DNA from: Pseudomonas sessilinigenes
Lineage (GTDB): Bacteria; Pseudomonadota; Gammaproteobacteria; Pseudomonadales; Pseudomonadaceae
Direction: 5' to 3'
Assembly: GCF_003850565.1 (NCBI RefSeq)
Contig: NZ_CP027706.1
Coordinates: 4,402,001 to 4,466,000, forward strand
Length of the DNA stretch: 64,000 nucleotides
Numbering within the stretch: position 1 is the stretch's first letter; every line of letters begins with the position of its first letter. Position numbers and translations under genes: made by a program. Of this stretch, positions 10,117 through 18,235 are shown in pieces. The notes under the pieces are model-generated. The model had not been told where the DNA came from. It ran no database searches and worked only from the letters and a program-made list of their open reading frames with translations.

Positions 10117-10138
10117 GGCCGATCCCCTAAGATCGGCC
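10117..10138. promoter_or_regulatory. Perfect 8-bp inverted repeat in divergent intergenic region
   Basis: GGCCGATC, a 6-base spacer, and GATCGGCC lie between lhr and the RmlD-like gene, about 43 bp before the latter's start. A TTGACG hexamer overlaps its left edge and could be a -35 element, so the palindrome could act as an operator or as a 5'-UTR hairpin. No T-run follows, so it is not a standard terminator. Confidence 0.4.
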
Positions 10139-10180
10139 AATCCAAACCATCGTTCTGAACAGACTGGGCCTGCTGACTCT

Positions 10181-11065
10181 ATGCGAATGCGCCTTATGTT
10201 ACTGGGCGGCGGAAATGCCCTTGGGCAGGCGCTGATTCGCCTGGGTGCGGAGGAAGACATCAACTTCCTCGCGCCTCGTCCCCCGCAAGACGGTTGGGAC
10301 GCCGCGAGTCTCACGCAACTGCTCGATGACACCCGCCCGGATGCCTTGATCAACCTGGCTTACTACTTCGACTGGTTTCAGGCGGAGGCCGTGAGCGAGG
10401 AGCGCCTGGGCGGCCAGGAACGGGCGGTCGAACGGCTGGCCGAGCTTTGCCAGCATCACAACATCATCCTTGTGCAGCCTTCCAGCTACCGGGTATTCGA
10501 TGGTTCCCGGGCCACGGCCTATAGCGAGAAGGACGAGCCCGTACCCCTGGGGTTGCACGGCCAGGCCTTGTGGCGCATCGAGCAAAGCGTGCGCGCCACC
10601 TGCCCGCAGCATGTACTGCTGCGTTTCGGCTGGCTGCTGGATGACAGTGCCGAGGGTATCCTCGGGCGTTTCCTGGCCCTGGCCGAGTCGCCGCAGGCGT
10701 TGCCCATGGCCGATGACCGCCGGGGCAATCCGACGCCGGTGGACGACGCTGCGAGGGTGATCATTTCGGTGCTCAAGCAACTCGACTGCGCTGCGCCTCT
10801 GTGGGGCACCTACCACTACGCGGGCCAGGAAGCGACCACGCCCCTGGCCTTGGGCCAGGCGGTGCTCAGCGAGGCACGGCAATTGCGTCCGCTGGCTGTG
10901 GAGGCGCCCACCGCGCAGGCCCACGCCGCGTTCGCCGATGCTGCCGAAGAGCCGCAGCATGCGGTGCTGGCCTGCAAGAAGATTCTTCACACTTTCGGAA
11001 TCAAGCCGCGGGCCTGGCGTGCCGCGCTCCCGAGTTTACTGGATAGGTTCTATCGTCATGGCTGA
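10181..11065 (+). CDS. RmlD-like NAD(P)-binding sugar-nucleotide protein, catalytic motif degenerate
   Basis: 294-aa extended short-chain dehydrogenase fold resembling dTDP-4-dehydrorhamnose reductase. The Rossmann glycine motif is LLGGGNALGQAL, and PSSYRVFDG corresponds to the RmlD strand-5 region. Where RmlD has YGxxK, this protein reads HGQALWRIE, so both catalytic Tyr and Lys are replaced. Reductase activity is therefore doubtful and a binding or regulatory role is possible. ATG 10181 matches the fold's start; ATG 10187 is an alternative. The gene overlaps the following epimerase by 8 nt, a translationally coupled pair. I recall the pair as PA4069-PA4068 in P. aeruginosa. Confidence 0.75.
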   Translation: MRMRLMLLGGGNALGQALIRLGAEEDINFLAPRPPQDGWDAASLTQLLDDTRPDALINLAYYFDWFQAEAVSEERLGGQERAVERLAELCQHHNIILVQPSSYRVFDGSRATAYSEKDEPVPLGLHGQALWRIEQSVRATCPQHVLLRFGWLLDDSAEGILGRFLALAESPQALPMADDRRGNPTPVDDAARVIISVLKQLDCAAPLWGTYHYAGQEATTPLALGQAVLSEARQLRPLAVEAPTAQAHAAFADAAEEPQHAVLACKKILHTFGIKPRAWRAALPSLLDRFYRHG

Positions 11066-11987
11066 TGGCCTTGTATTGATCACCGGCGGTGCCGGCTTCA
11101 TTGGTTCGCACCTGACCGACGCCCTGTTGGCCAAGGGTTATCGGGTGCGGGTGCTGGACGACTTGTCCACTGGCAAACCAAGCAACTTGCCGCTGGATAA
11201 CCCGCGGGTTGAACTGATCGAAGGCGATGTCGCCGATGCGGCCCTGGTGAACCGGGCCATGCAGGGCTGCAGTGCGGTGGCCCACCTGGCTGCCGTGGCT
11301 TCGGTACAGGCTTCGGTGGACGATCCGGTACAGACTCACCAGAGCAACTTCATCGGCACCCTGAATGTGTGCGAGGCCATGCGCCAGCATGGTGTGAAAC
11401 GGGTGTTGTTCGCTTCCAGCGCGGCGGTCTATGGCAACAATGGCGAAGGCCAGTCCATCGATGAAGACACGCCCAAGGCACCGTTGACGCCTTATGCTTC
11501 GGACAAGCTGGCCAGTGAGCACTACTTCGACTTCTACCGGCGCCAACACGGCCTGGAGCCTGCGGTCTTCCGTTTCTTCAATATCTTTGGCCCGCGCCAG
11601 GACCCATCGTCGCCGTATTCCGGGGTGATCAGCATCTTCAGCGAACGGGCCGAGCAGGGCCTGCCGATCACCGTGTTCGGCGATGGCGAGCAGACCCGGG
11701 ACTTTGTCTATGTGGGTGACCTGGTGGATGTACTGGTGCAGGCCATCGAGGCTCCGCGGCTGGAAGTGGGGGCCGTCAACGTCGGCTTGAACCAGGCGCT
11801 GAGCCTCAAGCAGATGCTCGCGGCCCTGGCCGAGGTCGTGGGTGAGCTGCCCCCGATCAGCTACGGTCCGGCCCGCTCCGGCGATATTCGGCATTCGCGA
11901 GCCAACAACCAACGGTTGCTACAGCGCTTTACCTTTGCCGAGCCCACTCCGATGAAGGTCGGCCTGGCCCGCTTGCTCGGGCGCTGA
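11058..11987 (+). CDS. NAD-dependent epimerase/dehydratase (extended SDR)
   Basis: 309-aa GalE/WbpP-like enzyme acting on nucleotide sugars. It carries the NAD motif TGGAGFIGSH at residues about 9-18, SSAAVYG with the catalytic Ser, and the intact YASDK Tyr-Lys pair near residue 150. FFNIFGPRQDP and the C-terminal substrate-binding region follow family order. Length is normal (GalE 310-340). It is translationally coupled to the upstream RmlD-like protein and ends just before a strong bidirectional terminator. Exact substrate (UDP-glucose, UDP-GlcNAc or similar) is not determinable here. No other cell-surface polysaccharide genes lie nearby. Confidence 0.85.
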   Translation: MADGLVLITGGAGFIGSHLTDALLAKGYRVRVLDDLSTGKPSNLPLDNPRVELIEGDVADAALVNRAMQGCSAVAHLAAVASVQASVDDPVQTHQSNFIGTLNVCEAMRQHGVKRVLFASSAAVYGNNGEGQSIDEDTPKAPLTPYASDKLASEHYFDFYRRQHGLEPAVFRFFNIFGPRQDPSSPYSGVISIFSERAEQGLPITVFGDGEQTRDFVYVGDLVDVLVQAIEAPRLEVGAVNVGLNQALSLKQMLAALAEVVGELPPISYGPARSGDIRHSRANNQRLLQRFTFAEPTPMKVGLARLLGR

Positions 11988-12004
11988 GGTTTTTCGCAGT
12001 CATG

Positions 12005-12032
12005 AAAAAGGCGCCTGCAAAGGCGCCTTTTT
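12005..12032. terminator. Bidirectional rho-independent terminator
   Basis: A 12-bp perfect stem (AAAAAGGCGCCT/AGGCGCCTTTTT) with a GCAA tetraloop has a T-run on the plus strand and an A-run (T on minus) on the other side. It lies between the convergent epimerase and oprG stops and can end both transcripts. Confidence 0.92.
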
Positions 12033-12046
12033 TGTGTCTGGCGGGC

Positions 12047-12745
12047 TTAGAACTTGTAGCCCAGGCCCACCATGTAGACCCAAGGGTCGACATCGACGTT
12101 GACTTTGGCACGAGTGCCGGCGGCCAGGGCATTGTTATCCACATAGGCCCGGGTATCGATATCGATGTAGCGCACCTGGGCGTTGAGCATGATGTTGTCG
12201 GTCAGCATGTAGTCGGCACCGACCTGCCAGGCCAGGCCCCAGGAGTTCTTGGCGCGGAAGTTGTCGAAGCCTGCGGATTGGGCACGGCTGCCGACGTGTT
12301 CGTCATAGATCCAGGTGTAGTTGATACCGGCACCGACATAAGGCTGGAACGCCGACTTGTGGTCCAGTGGGTAGTACACCACGCTCAAGGTAGGTGGCAG
12401 GTGCTTGAGGGTACCGAGCTTGCCGTTGGCCGGGGCCAGGGAAGTGTCCTTGATTTTCACGTCATGTTCGAACGGAGTCGCGGCCAGCAGTTCGATACCG
12501 ATGTTGTTGGTCACCATGTAGGCGAAGTTGAGACCCAGCTGGGTGTCGCTGCTCATGGTCGCCTTGCCGCCCAGGTTGGCACCGGCCAGGGGACCGCTGT
12601 CGACCTTGACGTCGGAACTGTTGGCTTTTGGATTGACGGTGATCGCACCGGCACGAACGATGATGTCACCAGCATCGTGGGCGTTGGCAATCGGGGCGGC
12701 GAGTGCGAGCGCAATCAGGGAAGCGCTAAGCAGTGACTTGTGCAT
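12047..12745 (-). CDS. oprG: OprG, OmpW-family outer membrane porin
   Basis: 232-aa outer-membrane protein, the same length as I recall for P. aeruginosa OprG. A signal peptide (MHKSLLSASLIALALAAPIANA) is followed by an 8-strand barrel with the family signatures DTQLGLNFAYMVTNNIGIEL, LPPTLSVVYYP, and the C-terminal VDVDPWVYMVGLGYKF ending in Phe for Bam recognition. OmpW/OprG proteins allow lateral diffusion of small hydrophobic molecules and amino acids; OprG in P. aeruginosa is induced under low oxygen via Anr. ATG 12745 follows a GGAG site. A candidate Anr site lies about 65-78 bp upstream. Confidence 0.92.
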   Translation of the reverse strand: MHKSLLSASLIALALAAPIANAHDAGDIIVRAGAITVNPKANSSDVKVDSGPLAGANLGGKATMSSDTQLGLNFAYMVTNNIGIELLAATPFEHDVKIKDTSLAPANGKLGTLKHLPPTLSVVYYPLDHKSAFQPYVGAGINYTWIYDEHVGSRAQSAGFDNFRAKNSWGLAWQVGADYMLTDNIMLNAQVRYIDIDTRAYVDNNALAAGTRAKVNVDVDPWVYMVGLGYKF

Positions 12746-12782
12746 GGGAGCTCCAAAGGACGATTCAAATTGGCTATGTCCA

Positions 12783-12823
12783 ATGGTAAGGACCGTCAAG
12801 TTGATCGCCTTGACTCAGCTCAA
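12783..12823 (-). promoter_or_regulatory. Candidate Anr/FNR-dependent promoter of oprG
   Basis: On the minus strand TTGAGCTGAGTCAA (12810-12823) matches the FNR/Anr consensus TTGAT-N4-ATCAA at 8 of 10 fixed positions. A TACCAT -10-like hexamer (12783-12788) would give a start near 12776, placing the site centre about 41 bp upstream, the normal activating position. An overlapping GTCAAG/CTTGAC inverted repeat lies at 12795-12814. Confidence 0.55.
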
Positions 12824-12905
12824 TGAAATTGCGAACCCCCAGCCAGCGCCTGAACTATTCTTTTGCCCCGCACTCTTTTGCCGTTCGCCCTTGACGCCGT
12901 TGTAG

Positions 12906-13439
12906 TCACTCCGGAAGTTCGTAGACGTAGATTTTCTGTGCCGCCATCTGGTAACCGGCATCCGCCAGTTCACTGGTGGAGGGTTTGACCTGCATGGCGC
13001 CTTCGATCCAGTAAGGCTGGTACAGCTCATCGAGCTTGACCCCCAGTTCGCTGGTGACGTGGACGATCTGGTTCGACGGGGGCGGTGGTACATGGATGCA
13101 GGCACCGAAGTACGGCACCAGCAGGAAGTCCGTGGTGCGGCCTTCTTCGTTCACCTCCAGGGGCACGATGTAGCCGGGCAGGCGCACTGACTGGCCATCG
13201 AGGCTCTTGACCACCGGGGCGTCGGGCAACTCCTGCTTGGCGGCGGGCGCCGACTCGGCAGACAGCGCATCGCTCATCTGGGACAGGTCATGCAGGGGCT
13301 TCATGTTCGGTACTTCCGGCGGGGCGTCGGCCGGGATCATTTCCACCCAGGTCAGGTCCCGCGGGGCGCCTGCCCATAGCAGTGGGCTGACCAGCAAGGA
13401 CAGGGCAAGCAGCAGGCCCGACAGGCGTTGGTTCTTCAT
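12906..13439 (-). CDS. DUF3299 secreted protein of zinc ABC cluster
   Basis: 177-aa exported protein. A signal peptide (MKNQRLSGLLLALSLLVSPLLWA) is followed by the DUF3299 region with SVRLPGYIVPLE, LVPYFGACIHVPPPPSNQIVHV and the C-terminal KIYVYELPE. It is the last gene of the DUF2796-ATPase-permease-DUF3299 cluster; the permease stop at 13450 lies 10 nt upstream. I recall the equivalent PA4066-PA4063 cluster in P. aeruginosa as Zur-controlled and zinc-responsive. The conserved Cys and His in CIHVPPPP could bind metal, which is inference. ATG 13439 is chosen because it begins the signal peptide. Confidence 0.8.
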   Translation of the reverse strand: MKNQRLSGLLLALSLLVSPLLWAGAPRDLTWVEMIPADAPPEVPNMKPLHDLSQMSDALSAESAPAAKQELPDAPVVKSLDGQSVRLPGYIVPLEVNEEGRTTDFLLVPYFGACIHVPPPPSNQIVHVTSELGVKLDELYQPYWIEGAMQVKPSTSELADAGYQMAAQKIYVYELPE

Positions 13440-13449
13440 CAATCGGTGC

Positions 13450-14715
13450 TCACAAACGAATCGACAGGCCATCGGCCAGGGATTGCCGGTAGGCGCGCCA
13501 TGCCGGCACGCAACCCATCAGCAGCGCGGCGATCAGGATAGCGCCCAGTAGCGTCCACTCATACTGGGTCGGCCACGAGAGCGGCAGGTACAGGCCGTAG
13601 TTCGACTGCACGTAGCCCTGGGCAAGGGCGATGCCCAGGTAGAGCAAGCCCAGCCCGGCCAGCACGCCTGCCAGCGCCAGGGCAAAGGCTTCCAGTACCA
13701 GCAGGGTCGCGATATGCCAGGGGCGGGCGCCCACCGAGCGCAGGATGGCCATTTCCCGACGGCGTTCGTTGAGGCTGGTGAGGATCGCCGTGAGCATGCC
13801 GATCAGGCCCGTGAGAACCACGAACAGCGAGACCACGAACAAGGCCTTCTCGGCGGTCCCCATCAGGCTCCAGAGTTCCTGCAGGGCCACGCCGGGGAGA
13901 ATCGCCAGCATGGGTTCGCCACGAAACTCATTGATCTCGCGTTGCAGGGCGAAGGTCGAGATCTTGCTGTTCAGGCCAAGCATGAACGCGGTGATGGCCT
14001 GGGGCGTGAGGTCCATGTTACGAGCCTGGTCGGCACTGATGCGTCCTTCGCCGCGAGCGGGCACGCCGTTGTGCCAGTCGATGTGGATGGCCTCCATGCC
14101 GCCCAGGCTGATGTGCAGGGTACGGTCCACGGGGGTGCCGGTGCGCTTGAGGATGCCCACGACGGTAAAGGGCTTGTCATCGTGCTTGACCAGGCTGATG
14201 GCCGCTACGCCATGGGCCAGTACCAGCTGGTCCCCCAGCTTGTAGTGCAGCGCCTCGGCGACTTCGGCTCCCAGCACCACCTCGAATGGATCGCTGGCGA
14301 AGGCCCGGCCCACCGCCAGTTGCAGGTTCTGCTGGTGGCCGTACTGGTAGTGCTGGAAGTAGGCTTCGGTGGTCCCCATGACCCGATAGCCGCGATGGGA
14401 ATCGCCCAGGGAAATCGGGATTGCCCATTTCACCTTCGGGTTGCTGGCGAAGTGCTCGAAGCTGTCCCAGCGGATGTTGTTGGTGGCGTTGCCGATACGA
14501 AACACCGAGTACAGCAGCAGGTTCACCGAGCCCGAGCGGGCGCCGACGATCAGGTCGGTACCGCTGATGGTACTGGCGAAGCTGGCCCGGGCTTCGGTGC
14601 GCACCCGTTCTACCGCCAGCAGCAAGCAGACTGAAAGGGCGATGGCGAAGGCCGTGAGGAATGCGGTGAAACGGCGGTTAGCCAGGCTGGCCATGGCTAG
14701 GCGGAACAGATACAT
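13450..14715 (-). CDS. FtsX/MacB-type ABC transporter permease
   Basis: 421-aa inner-membrane permease. One N-terminal helix (residues about 18-36) is followed by a large periplasmic MacB-core domain (about 45-270) and three C-terminal helices around residues 290-410 within an FtsX domain (ERRREMAILRSVGARPWHI is the family coupling-helix signature). This topology is typical of type VII mechanotransmitter or lipoprotein-handling ABC systems rather than of classical solute importers. The start is 1 nt from the stop of the ATPase gene, so the two are tightly coupled. Context suggests a role in zinc homeostasis. Confidence 0.86.
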   Translation of the reverse strand: MYLFRLAMASLANRRFTAFLTAFAIALSVCLLLAVERVRTEARASFASTISGTDLIVGARSGSVNLLLYSVFRIGNATNNIRWDSFEHFASNPKVKWAIPISLGDSHRGYRVMGTTEAYFQHYQYGHQQNLQLAVGRAFASDPFEVVLGAEVAEALHYKLGDQLVLAHGVAAISLVKHDDKPFTVVGILKRTGTPVDRTLHISLGGMEAIHIDWHNGVPARGEGRISADQARNMDLTPQAITAFMLGLNSKISTFALQREINEFRGEPMLAILPGVALQELWSLMGTAEKALFVVSLFVVLTGLIGMLTAILTSLNERRREMAILRSVGARPWHIATLLVLEAFALALAGVLAGLGLLYLGIALAQGYVQSNYGLYLPLSWPTQYEWTLLGAILIAALLMGCVPAWRAYRQSLADGLSIRL

Positions 14716-14716
14716 C

Positions 14717-15427
14717 TCAGACCTCGGCGGGCTTGGCGGCGCGATTGAGTTCGGCCAGCGACAGGTTGCGATCGAACAGGGGAGCCAGGCTCTGGTCGTG
14801 GCTGACGAACAGCAGGCTGGCGCCGGCCTCGCGGCATTCGGTGAACAGCAACTGGATGAAGGCCTCGCGGGCGTCATGGTCCAGTGCCGAGGTGGGTTCG
14901 TCGGCGATCACCAGTTCTGGCTGGCCGATCAATGCCCGGGCCGCCGCGACCCGTTGCTGCTGGCCGATGGACAACGAATCGGCGCGGCGGCCGAGCAGGC
15001 CAGGATCGCTCAGGCCCAGGTGGGCCAGCAGGGTGGCTGCGGCCTGGTCGACACTGCCGTGGCGCTGCACGGCGCGGCTGGCCCGCAGCTTGGAGAAGTG
15101 GCAGGGCAACTCGACGTTCTCGCGCACCGAAAGGAAGGGCAGCAGATTGAATTGTTGGAAGATGTAGCCGGTGTGATCGACACGAAAGCGGTCGCGGGCG
15201 CCGGCGGACAGTTCGGTCAACTCCTGGCCCAGCAGGCGAATGCTGCCCCGGCTGGGTTTCTGCACGCCACCGAGCAGGCCCAGCAAGGTGGTCTTGCCGC
15301 TCCCGCTGGGGCCCTTGAGAAACAGCGTTTCGCCGACCTCCAGGGCAAAGGCCGGGATATCCAGCAGTGGTGGATGCCCGGGCCAGTTGAAGCCCAGGTC
15401 GGACAGTTCGATGAGTGCTTGGGTCAT
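14717..15427 (-). CDS. ABC transporter ATP-binding protein (MacB/LolD type)
   Basis: 236-aa ATPase. Walker A is GPSGSGKTT (residues about 39-47), the Q-loop is in FQQFNLLPFL, the signature reads LSIGQQQR instead of LSGGQQQR, Walker B is LVIADEP, and the switch histidine is in FVSHD. It energises the adjacent FtsX-type permease. The Gly-to-Ile change in the signature motif is worth noting, but the remaining ATPase residues are intact. It lies 40 nt downstream of the DUF2796 gene in one presumed operon. Confidence 0.88.
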   Translation of the reverse strand: MTQALIELSDLGFNWPGHPPLLDIPAFALEVGETLFLKGPSGSGKTTLLGLLGGVQKPSRGSIRLLGQELTELSAGARDRFRVDHTGYIFQQFNLLPFLSVRENVELPCHFSKLRASRAVQRHGSVDQAAATLLAHLGLSDPGLLGRRADSLSIGQQQRVAAARALIGQPELVIADEPTSALDHDAREAFIQLLFTECREAGASLLFVSHDQSLAPLFDRNLSLAELNRAAKPAEV

Positions 15428-15467
15428 GTTCAGCCGATCAGCAAGTGGATATCGCCGGGAGTGGCGC

Positions 15468-16064
15468 TCAGAACTTCAGCGTAGCGGCCTTGGCGGTAGC
15501 TTCGACCCCCTGCTGGCCGCTTGGCGAAATCAGTTGTACCTGGATTTTCTGGGTGGCGGGGAAGGTCTTGAAGACCTGTGCCAGGTCGAGGTCCTTCAGG
15601 GCTCCCGGCTGGGTGCAGGTGAACTGGTAATGGGCGTGGATCTCACTGTGTTCATGGTGATGAGCGTGGCCGTCGTTGGTTTCTTCGTGCTCGTCATCAT
15701 CATGATCGGCGGCGGGCTGGTCGCCGAACAACGGGCTTTCCAGCTCCTGCTTGGCCACACTGCAACTGGCTGCGGAGGGCAGGTTGAACAGGGCCAGCGG
15801 TTGTTCCAGTTGCTTGCGAGCGGCGGCCACCTTGGCCTTGTCGGCGTCGGTGCTCGGGGCGTGTTCGAAACCCACCAGGTTCATCGCCGGGCTTTCCAGT
15901 TCCAGCTCCAGGGCTTGGCCGTCGAGTACTGCGTTCAAGCGAGCCACGCCATGTTCGTGGGTTCCGAGGCTGCCGTGTTCATGCTCGTGTTCATGGGCTT
16001 GCGCGGCCTGGGCAGCGACCAGTGGCAACAGGGCGAACGGCAAGGCGAGTAGCAGGCGGCGCAT
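15468..16064 (-). CDS. DUF2796 His-rich periplasmic zinc-binding protein
   Basis: 198-aa secreted protein. A signal peptide (about residues 1-23) is followed at once by HEHEHEHGSLGTHEHG, and a second metal-rich stretch (residues about 120-145) alternates His, Asp and Glu. DUF2796 members are predicted zinc-binding periplasmic proteins; the ZrgA-type proteins of Vibrio belong here. As first gene of the cluster it would capture Zn2+ and work with the following ABC ATPase and permease. A Zur-like box lies 36-50 nt upstream of its start, which fits repression in zinc-replete cells. Confidence 0.86.
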   Translation of the reverse strand: MRRLLLALPFALLPLVAAQAAQAHEHEHEHGSLGTHEHGVARLNAVLDGQALELELESPAMNLVGFEHAPSTDADKAKVAAARKQLEQPLALFNLPSAASCSVAKQELESPLFGDQPAADHDDDEHEETNDGHAHHHEHSEIHAHYQFTCTQPGALKDLDLAQVFKTFPATQKIQVQLISPSGQQGVEATAKAATLKF

Positions 16065-16099
16065 GGCGAGTCTCCGAGGCGAAGATGAAATAAATGTTA

Positions 16100-16114
16100 T
16101 GTAATCTTATAACG
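16100..16114 (-). promoter_or_regulatory. Candidate Zur box upstream of zinc ABC cluster
   Basis: The 15-mer CGTTATAAGATTACA (minus strand) agrees with the gammaproteobacterial Zur core TGTTATANTATNACA at most positions, 11 of 15 by hand. A further TGTTAT half-site adjoins it at 16095-16100. It sits in the short divergent region before the DUF2796 gene. Confidence 0.6.
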
Positions 16115-16200
16115 ATATTGCCGGCAGAGTTTGACTGCCCGCTTGGCGTTGCGCAAGACGCGTGGGAGCATGCTCGTCAGAAAATTTTGGGAGCACAGCG

Positions 16201-16563
16201 ATGGTGCGGATTCACGGAAGCATCGGCGACTGGCCGGTGGATTTGACCCTGGAGCTGGACGAGGACGACTGGGCGCGACTGGCCGGGCAGTTGGGAGGGC
16301 AATTGCAGGCCGGCGGTGCGGCCCAACCGGTGGCCACTGGCATGGCCAGCAAGCCTGCGAGCCAGGATGACACCCTGTGGCAGACCGCCAAGGACCTGCT
16401 GTGCCAGGCCGGCCAGATGAGCGGGCCGGAGTTGTTGGAGCAACTGGAGGGGCTGACTGGCAGCGCGGCGGCAGGCAAGCGTTTGCTGGTACGCCTGCGC
16501 CACTGTGCCCAGGTGAAGGTGATCAGCGGCGCGGATACCCCGATCTACCATTGGGTACCCTAA
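16201..16563 (+). CDS. Conserved hypothetical protein (PA4062-like)
   Basis: 120-aa soluble protein of unknown function. The N-terminus MVRIHGSIGDWPVDLTLELDEDDWARL is acidic and predicted mixed alpha/beta. A flexible middle (residues about 40-60) precedes a helical C-terminal region. ATG 16201 is used because GGGAG lies 7 nt upstream; an in-frame codon at 16162 would add 13 unlikely residues. It is divergent from the zinc cluster and convergent with cnoX, as I recall in P. aeruginosa. No catalytic or metal-binding motif is visible. Confidence 0.65.
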   Translation: MVRIHGSIGDWPVDLTLELDEDDWARLAGQLGGQLQAGGAAQPVATGMASKPASQDDTLWQTAKDLLCQAGQMSGPELLEQLEGLTGSAAAGKRLLVRLRHCAQVKVISGADTPIYHWVP

Positions 16564-16580
16564 GGGTATGGATTACCGGG

Positions 16581-16605
16581 CCGGCCAGGCCTTTCAGCTG
16601 GCCGG
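16581..16605. terminator. Hairpin between convergent genes
   Basis: CCGGCCAG/CTGGCCGG, 8-bp stem with 9-nt loop, lies between the convergent hypothetical gene and cnoX. No T-run follows on either strand, so termination would be weak or Rho-assisted. Confidence 0.45.
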
Positions 16606-16620
16606 TCGGCCCCGGCAGGA

Positions 16621-17493
16621 TCAATACAGCGCGGCGAACAGCTTGCGCCGGTAGGTGGTCACCAGCGGGTGATCGTTGCCCAGCAGGTCGAAGACTTGCA
16701 GCAAGGTCTTGTGGGCAATGCCTTCGCTGTAGCTGCGGTTACGCATGAACAGCTTGAGCAGGGCTTCCAGGGCGGCCTCGTACTGTTGGCGGGCCAGTTG
16801 CTGGATGGCCAGTTGGTAGGCCGCTTCGTCGTCTTGAGGGTCCTTGGCCAGGCGTGCCTTGAGGTCGGCGGCATCCGGCAGGCTTGCGGCCTGCTTGAGG
16901 AAGGTGATCTGCGCCTTGGCCCCGGCCAGGGCGGCCTTGTGCTCATCGCTCTTGACCGCATCGAGCACGGTCTGGGCTTCGCCCAGCTCCCCGCGCTCGG
17001 CCAGGCAGCGGGCGTAGAGGATCAGGGCCTTGGCATTGCTGTTGTCTTCGCTCAACAGTGCCTTGAGCAGGGCTTCGGCGTCGCCGATACGGCCCTCGCT
17101 GAACAGGATCTCGGCCTGTTCTAGCGGATCGGCCGCCGCCGGTGGGGGCATCTGCACATGAGGCTCGAGCATGGCCCGGACCGCCGATTCGGGCTGGGCA
17201 CCGGCAAAACCATCCACTGGCTGGCCATCCTTGAACAGCACCACGGTGGGCAGGCTGCGGATGCCGAAGCGGGCGACGATGTCCTGCTCGATGTCGCAGT
17301 TGACCTTCGCCAGCAGCAGTTCGCCCTGATAGCTCTCGGCGATTTGCTGCAGCATCGGCATCAGCGCTTTGCAGGGCGCACACCACTCGGCCCAGAAGTC
17401 CACCAGGACCGGCTTGTGGAAGGAGTTCTCGATCACCGACTGGTCGAAATCAGCGGTATGGGCATCGAAGATGTACGGCGTGTCCTGACTCAT
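16621..17493 (-). CDS. cnoX: CnoX/YbbN chaperedoxin (thioredoxin-TPR protein)
   Basis: 290-aa cytoplasmic protein. An N-terminal thioredoxin domain (residues 1-110) has the complete active site WCAPC (C38, C41), and a C-terminal region of about 170 residues of TPR helices follows. E. coli CnoX has SQHC and lacks reductase activity; a full CxxC, as here, is the version reported active as an oxidoreductase in other bacteria. The protein protects clients under oxidative stress and passes them to GroEL and DnaK. Start and length fit the family. It is followed by a convergent hypothetical gene and preceded 31 bp upstream by the methyltransferase. Confidence 0.92.
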   Translation of the reverse strand: MSQDTPYIFDAHTADFDQSVIENSFHKPVLVDFWAEWCAPCKALMPMLQQIAESYQGELLLAKVNCDIEQDIVARFGIRSLPTVVLFKDGQPVDGFAGAQPESAVRAMLEPHVQMPPPAAADPLEQAEILFSEGRIGDAEALLKALLSEDNSNAKALILYARCLAERGELGEAQTVLDAVKSDEHKAALAGAKAQITFLKQAASLPDAADLKARLAKDPQDDEAAYQLAIQQLARQQYEAALEALLKLFMRNRSYSEGIAHKTLLQVFDLLGNDHPLVTTYRRKLFAALY

Positions 17494-17524
17494 TGGGTCT
17501 CTCGAATATGCGGTTATGGCGCCA

Positions 17525-18235
17525 CTATAAAGCGTGCTCGGGGGTGATCGCCATCGCTGGCGCGACCGTTGCCCGGGCCAATGGCCGTTGTGCGTGGTAC
17601 AGGCTCACATTGCGAAATTCCCAGGGCTCGGCCAGGTCCGGCAGGGTCAGGGCATTGAGCATTTCCAGGCGTTGGTACAGCGGATGCTGGAAGTCCCTGA
17701 CCCGGGAGTCCGCCACCAGGGCCTCACGGCCACGACTGAGGAATTCATCCAGCAGGGGCAGGTTGGCGCGATCGTAGAGCACGTCGGCCACCAGGATCAG
17801 GTCGAAGCGATCGGCTTCGTTGAAAAAGTCGGTGCTGTAGCCCAGTACCACCTCATTGAGCTCGGCATTGGCCCGGCAGGCGGCAATGGCCAGGGGGTCG
17901 AGATCGCAAGCCACCACTTCCAGCGCGCCAGCCTTGGCCGCGGCGATTGCCGCTACGCCGGAGCCGCTACCGAAGTCCAGCACCCGCTTGCCTTGCACCC
18001 AATGCGGGTGGGCCGCCAGGTAGCGGGCCAGGGCCAGGCCGCTGGCCCAGCAGAAGCTCCAGTAGGGCGGTTCGTGAAGGATGCGCCGGGTCTCCTCGGG
18101 GGTGAAGGCGCGGTCCATGTTCTGGGCATCGATCAGCCAGAGCCGGAGCTCGGTCTCGGGCAATTCGCAAGCTACCAATCGTGCGTCACCCAGCAGCTCG
18201 CCGAGGGCGTCTTGCAGGTCGAGCGGTACGTTCAT
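17525..18235 (-). CDS. Class I SAM-dependent methyltransferase, ETFB-lysine/PrmA-like
   Basis: 236-aa methyltransferase. Motif I is [20 protein letters not shown] (residues about 85-104), motif II is [21 protein letters not shown], and [10 protein letters not shown] is the post-II strand. The double-Trp-like segment [18 protein letters not shown] is typical of the ETFB lysine methyltransferase (METTL20-like) group. The likely substrate is a protein lysine, possibly the electron-transfer flavoprotein beta subunit, but this is inference. Its start overlaps the stop of the YbaY-like lipoprotein gene by 4 nt (ATGA), so they are co-translated. Confidence 0.82.
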   Translation of the reverse strand: MNVPLDLQDALGELLGDARLVACELPETELRLWLIDAQNMDRAFTPEETRRILHEPPYWSFCWASGLALARYLAAHPHWVQGKRVLDFGSGSGVAAIAAAKAGALEVVACDLDPLAIAACRANAELNEVVLGYSTDFFNEADRFDLILVADVLYDRANLPLLDEFLSRGREALVADSRVRDFQHPLYQRLEMLNALTLPDLAEPWEFRNVSLYHAQRPLARATVAPAMAITPEHAL

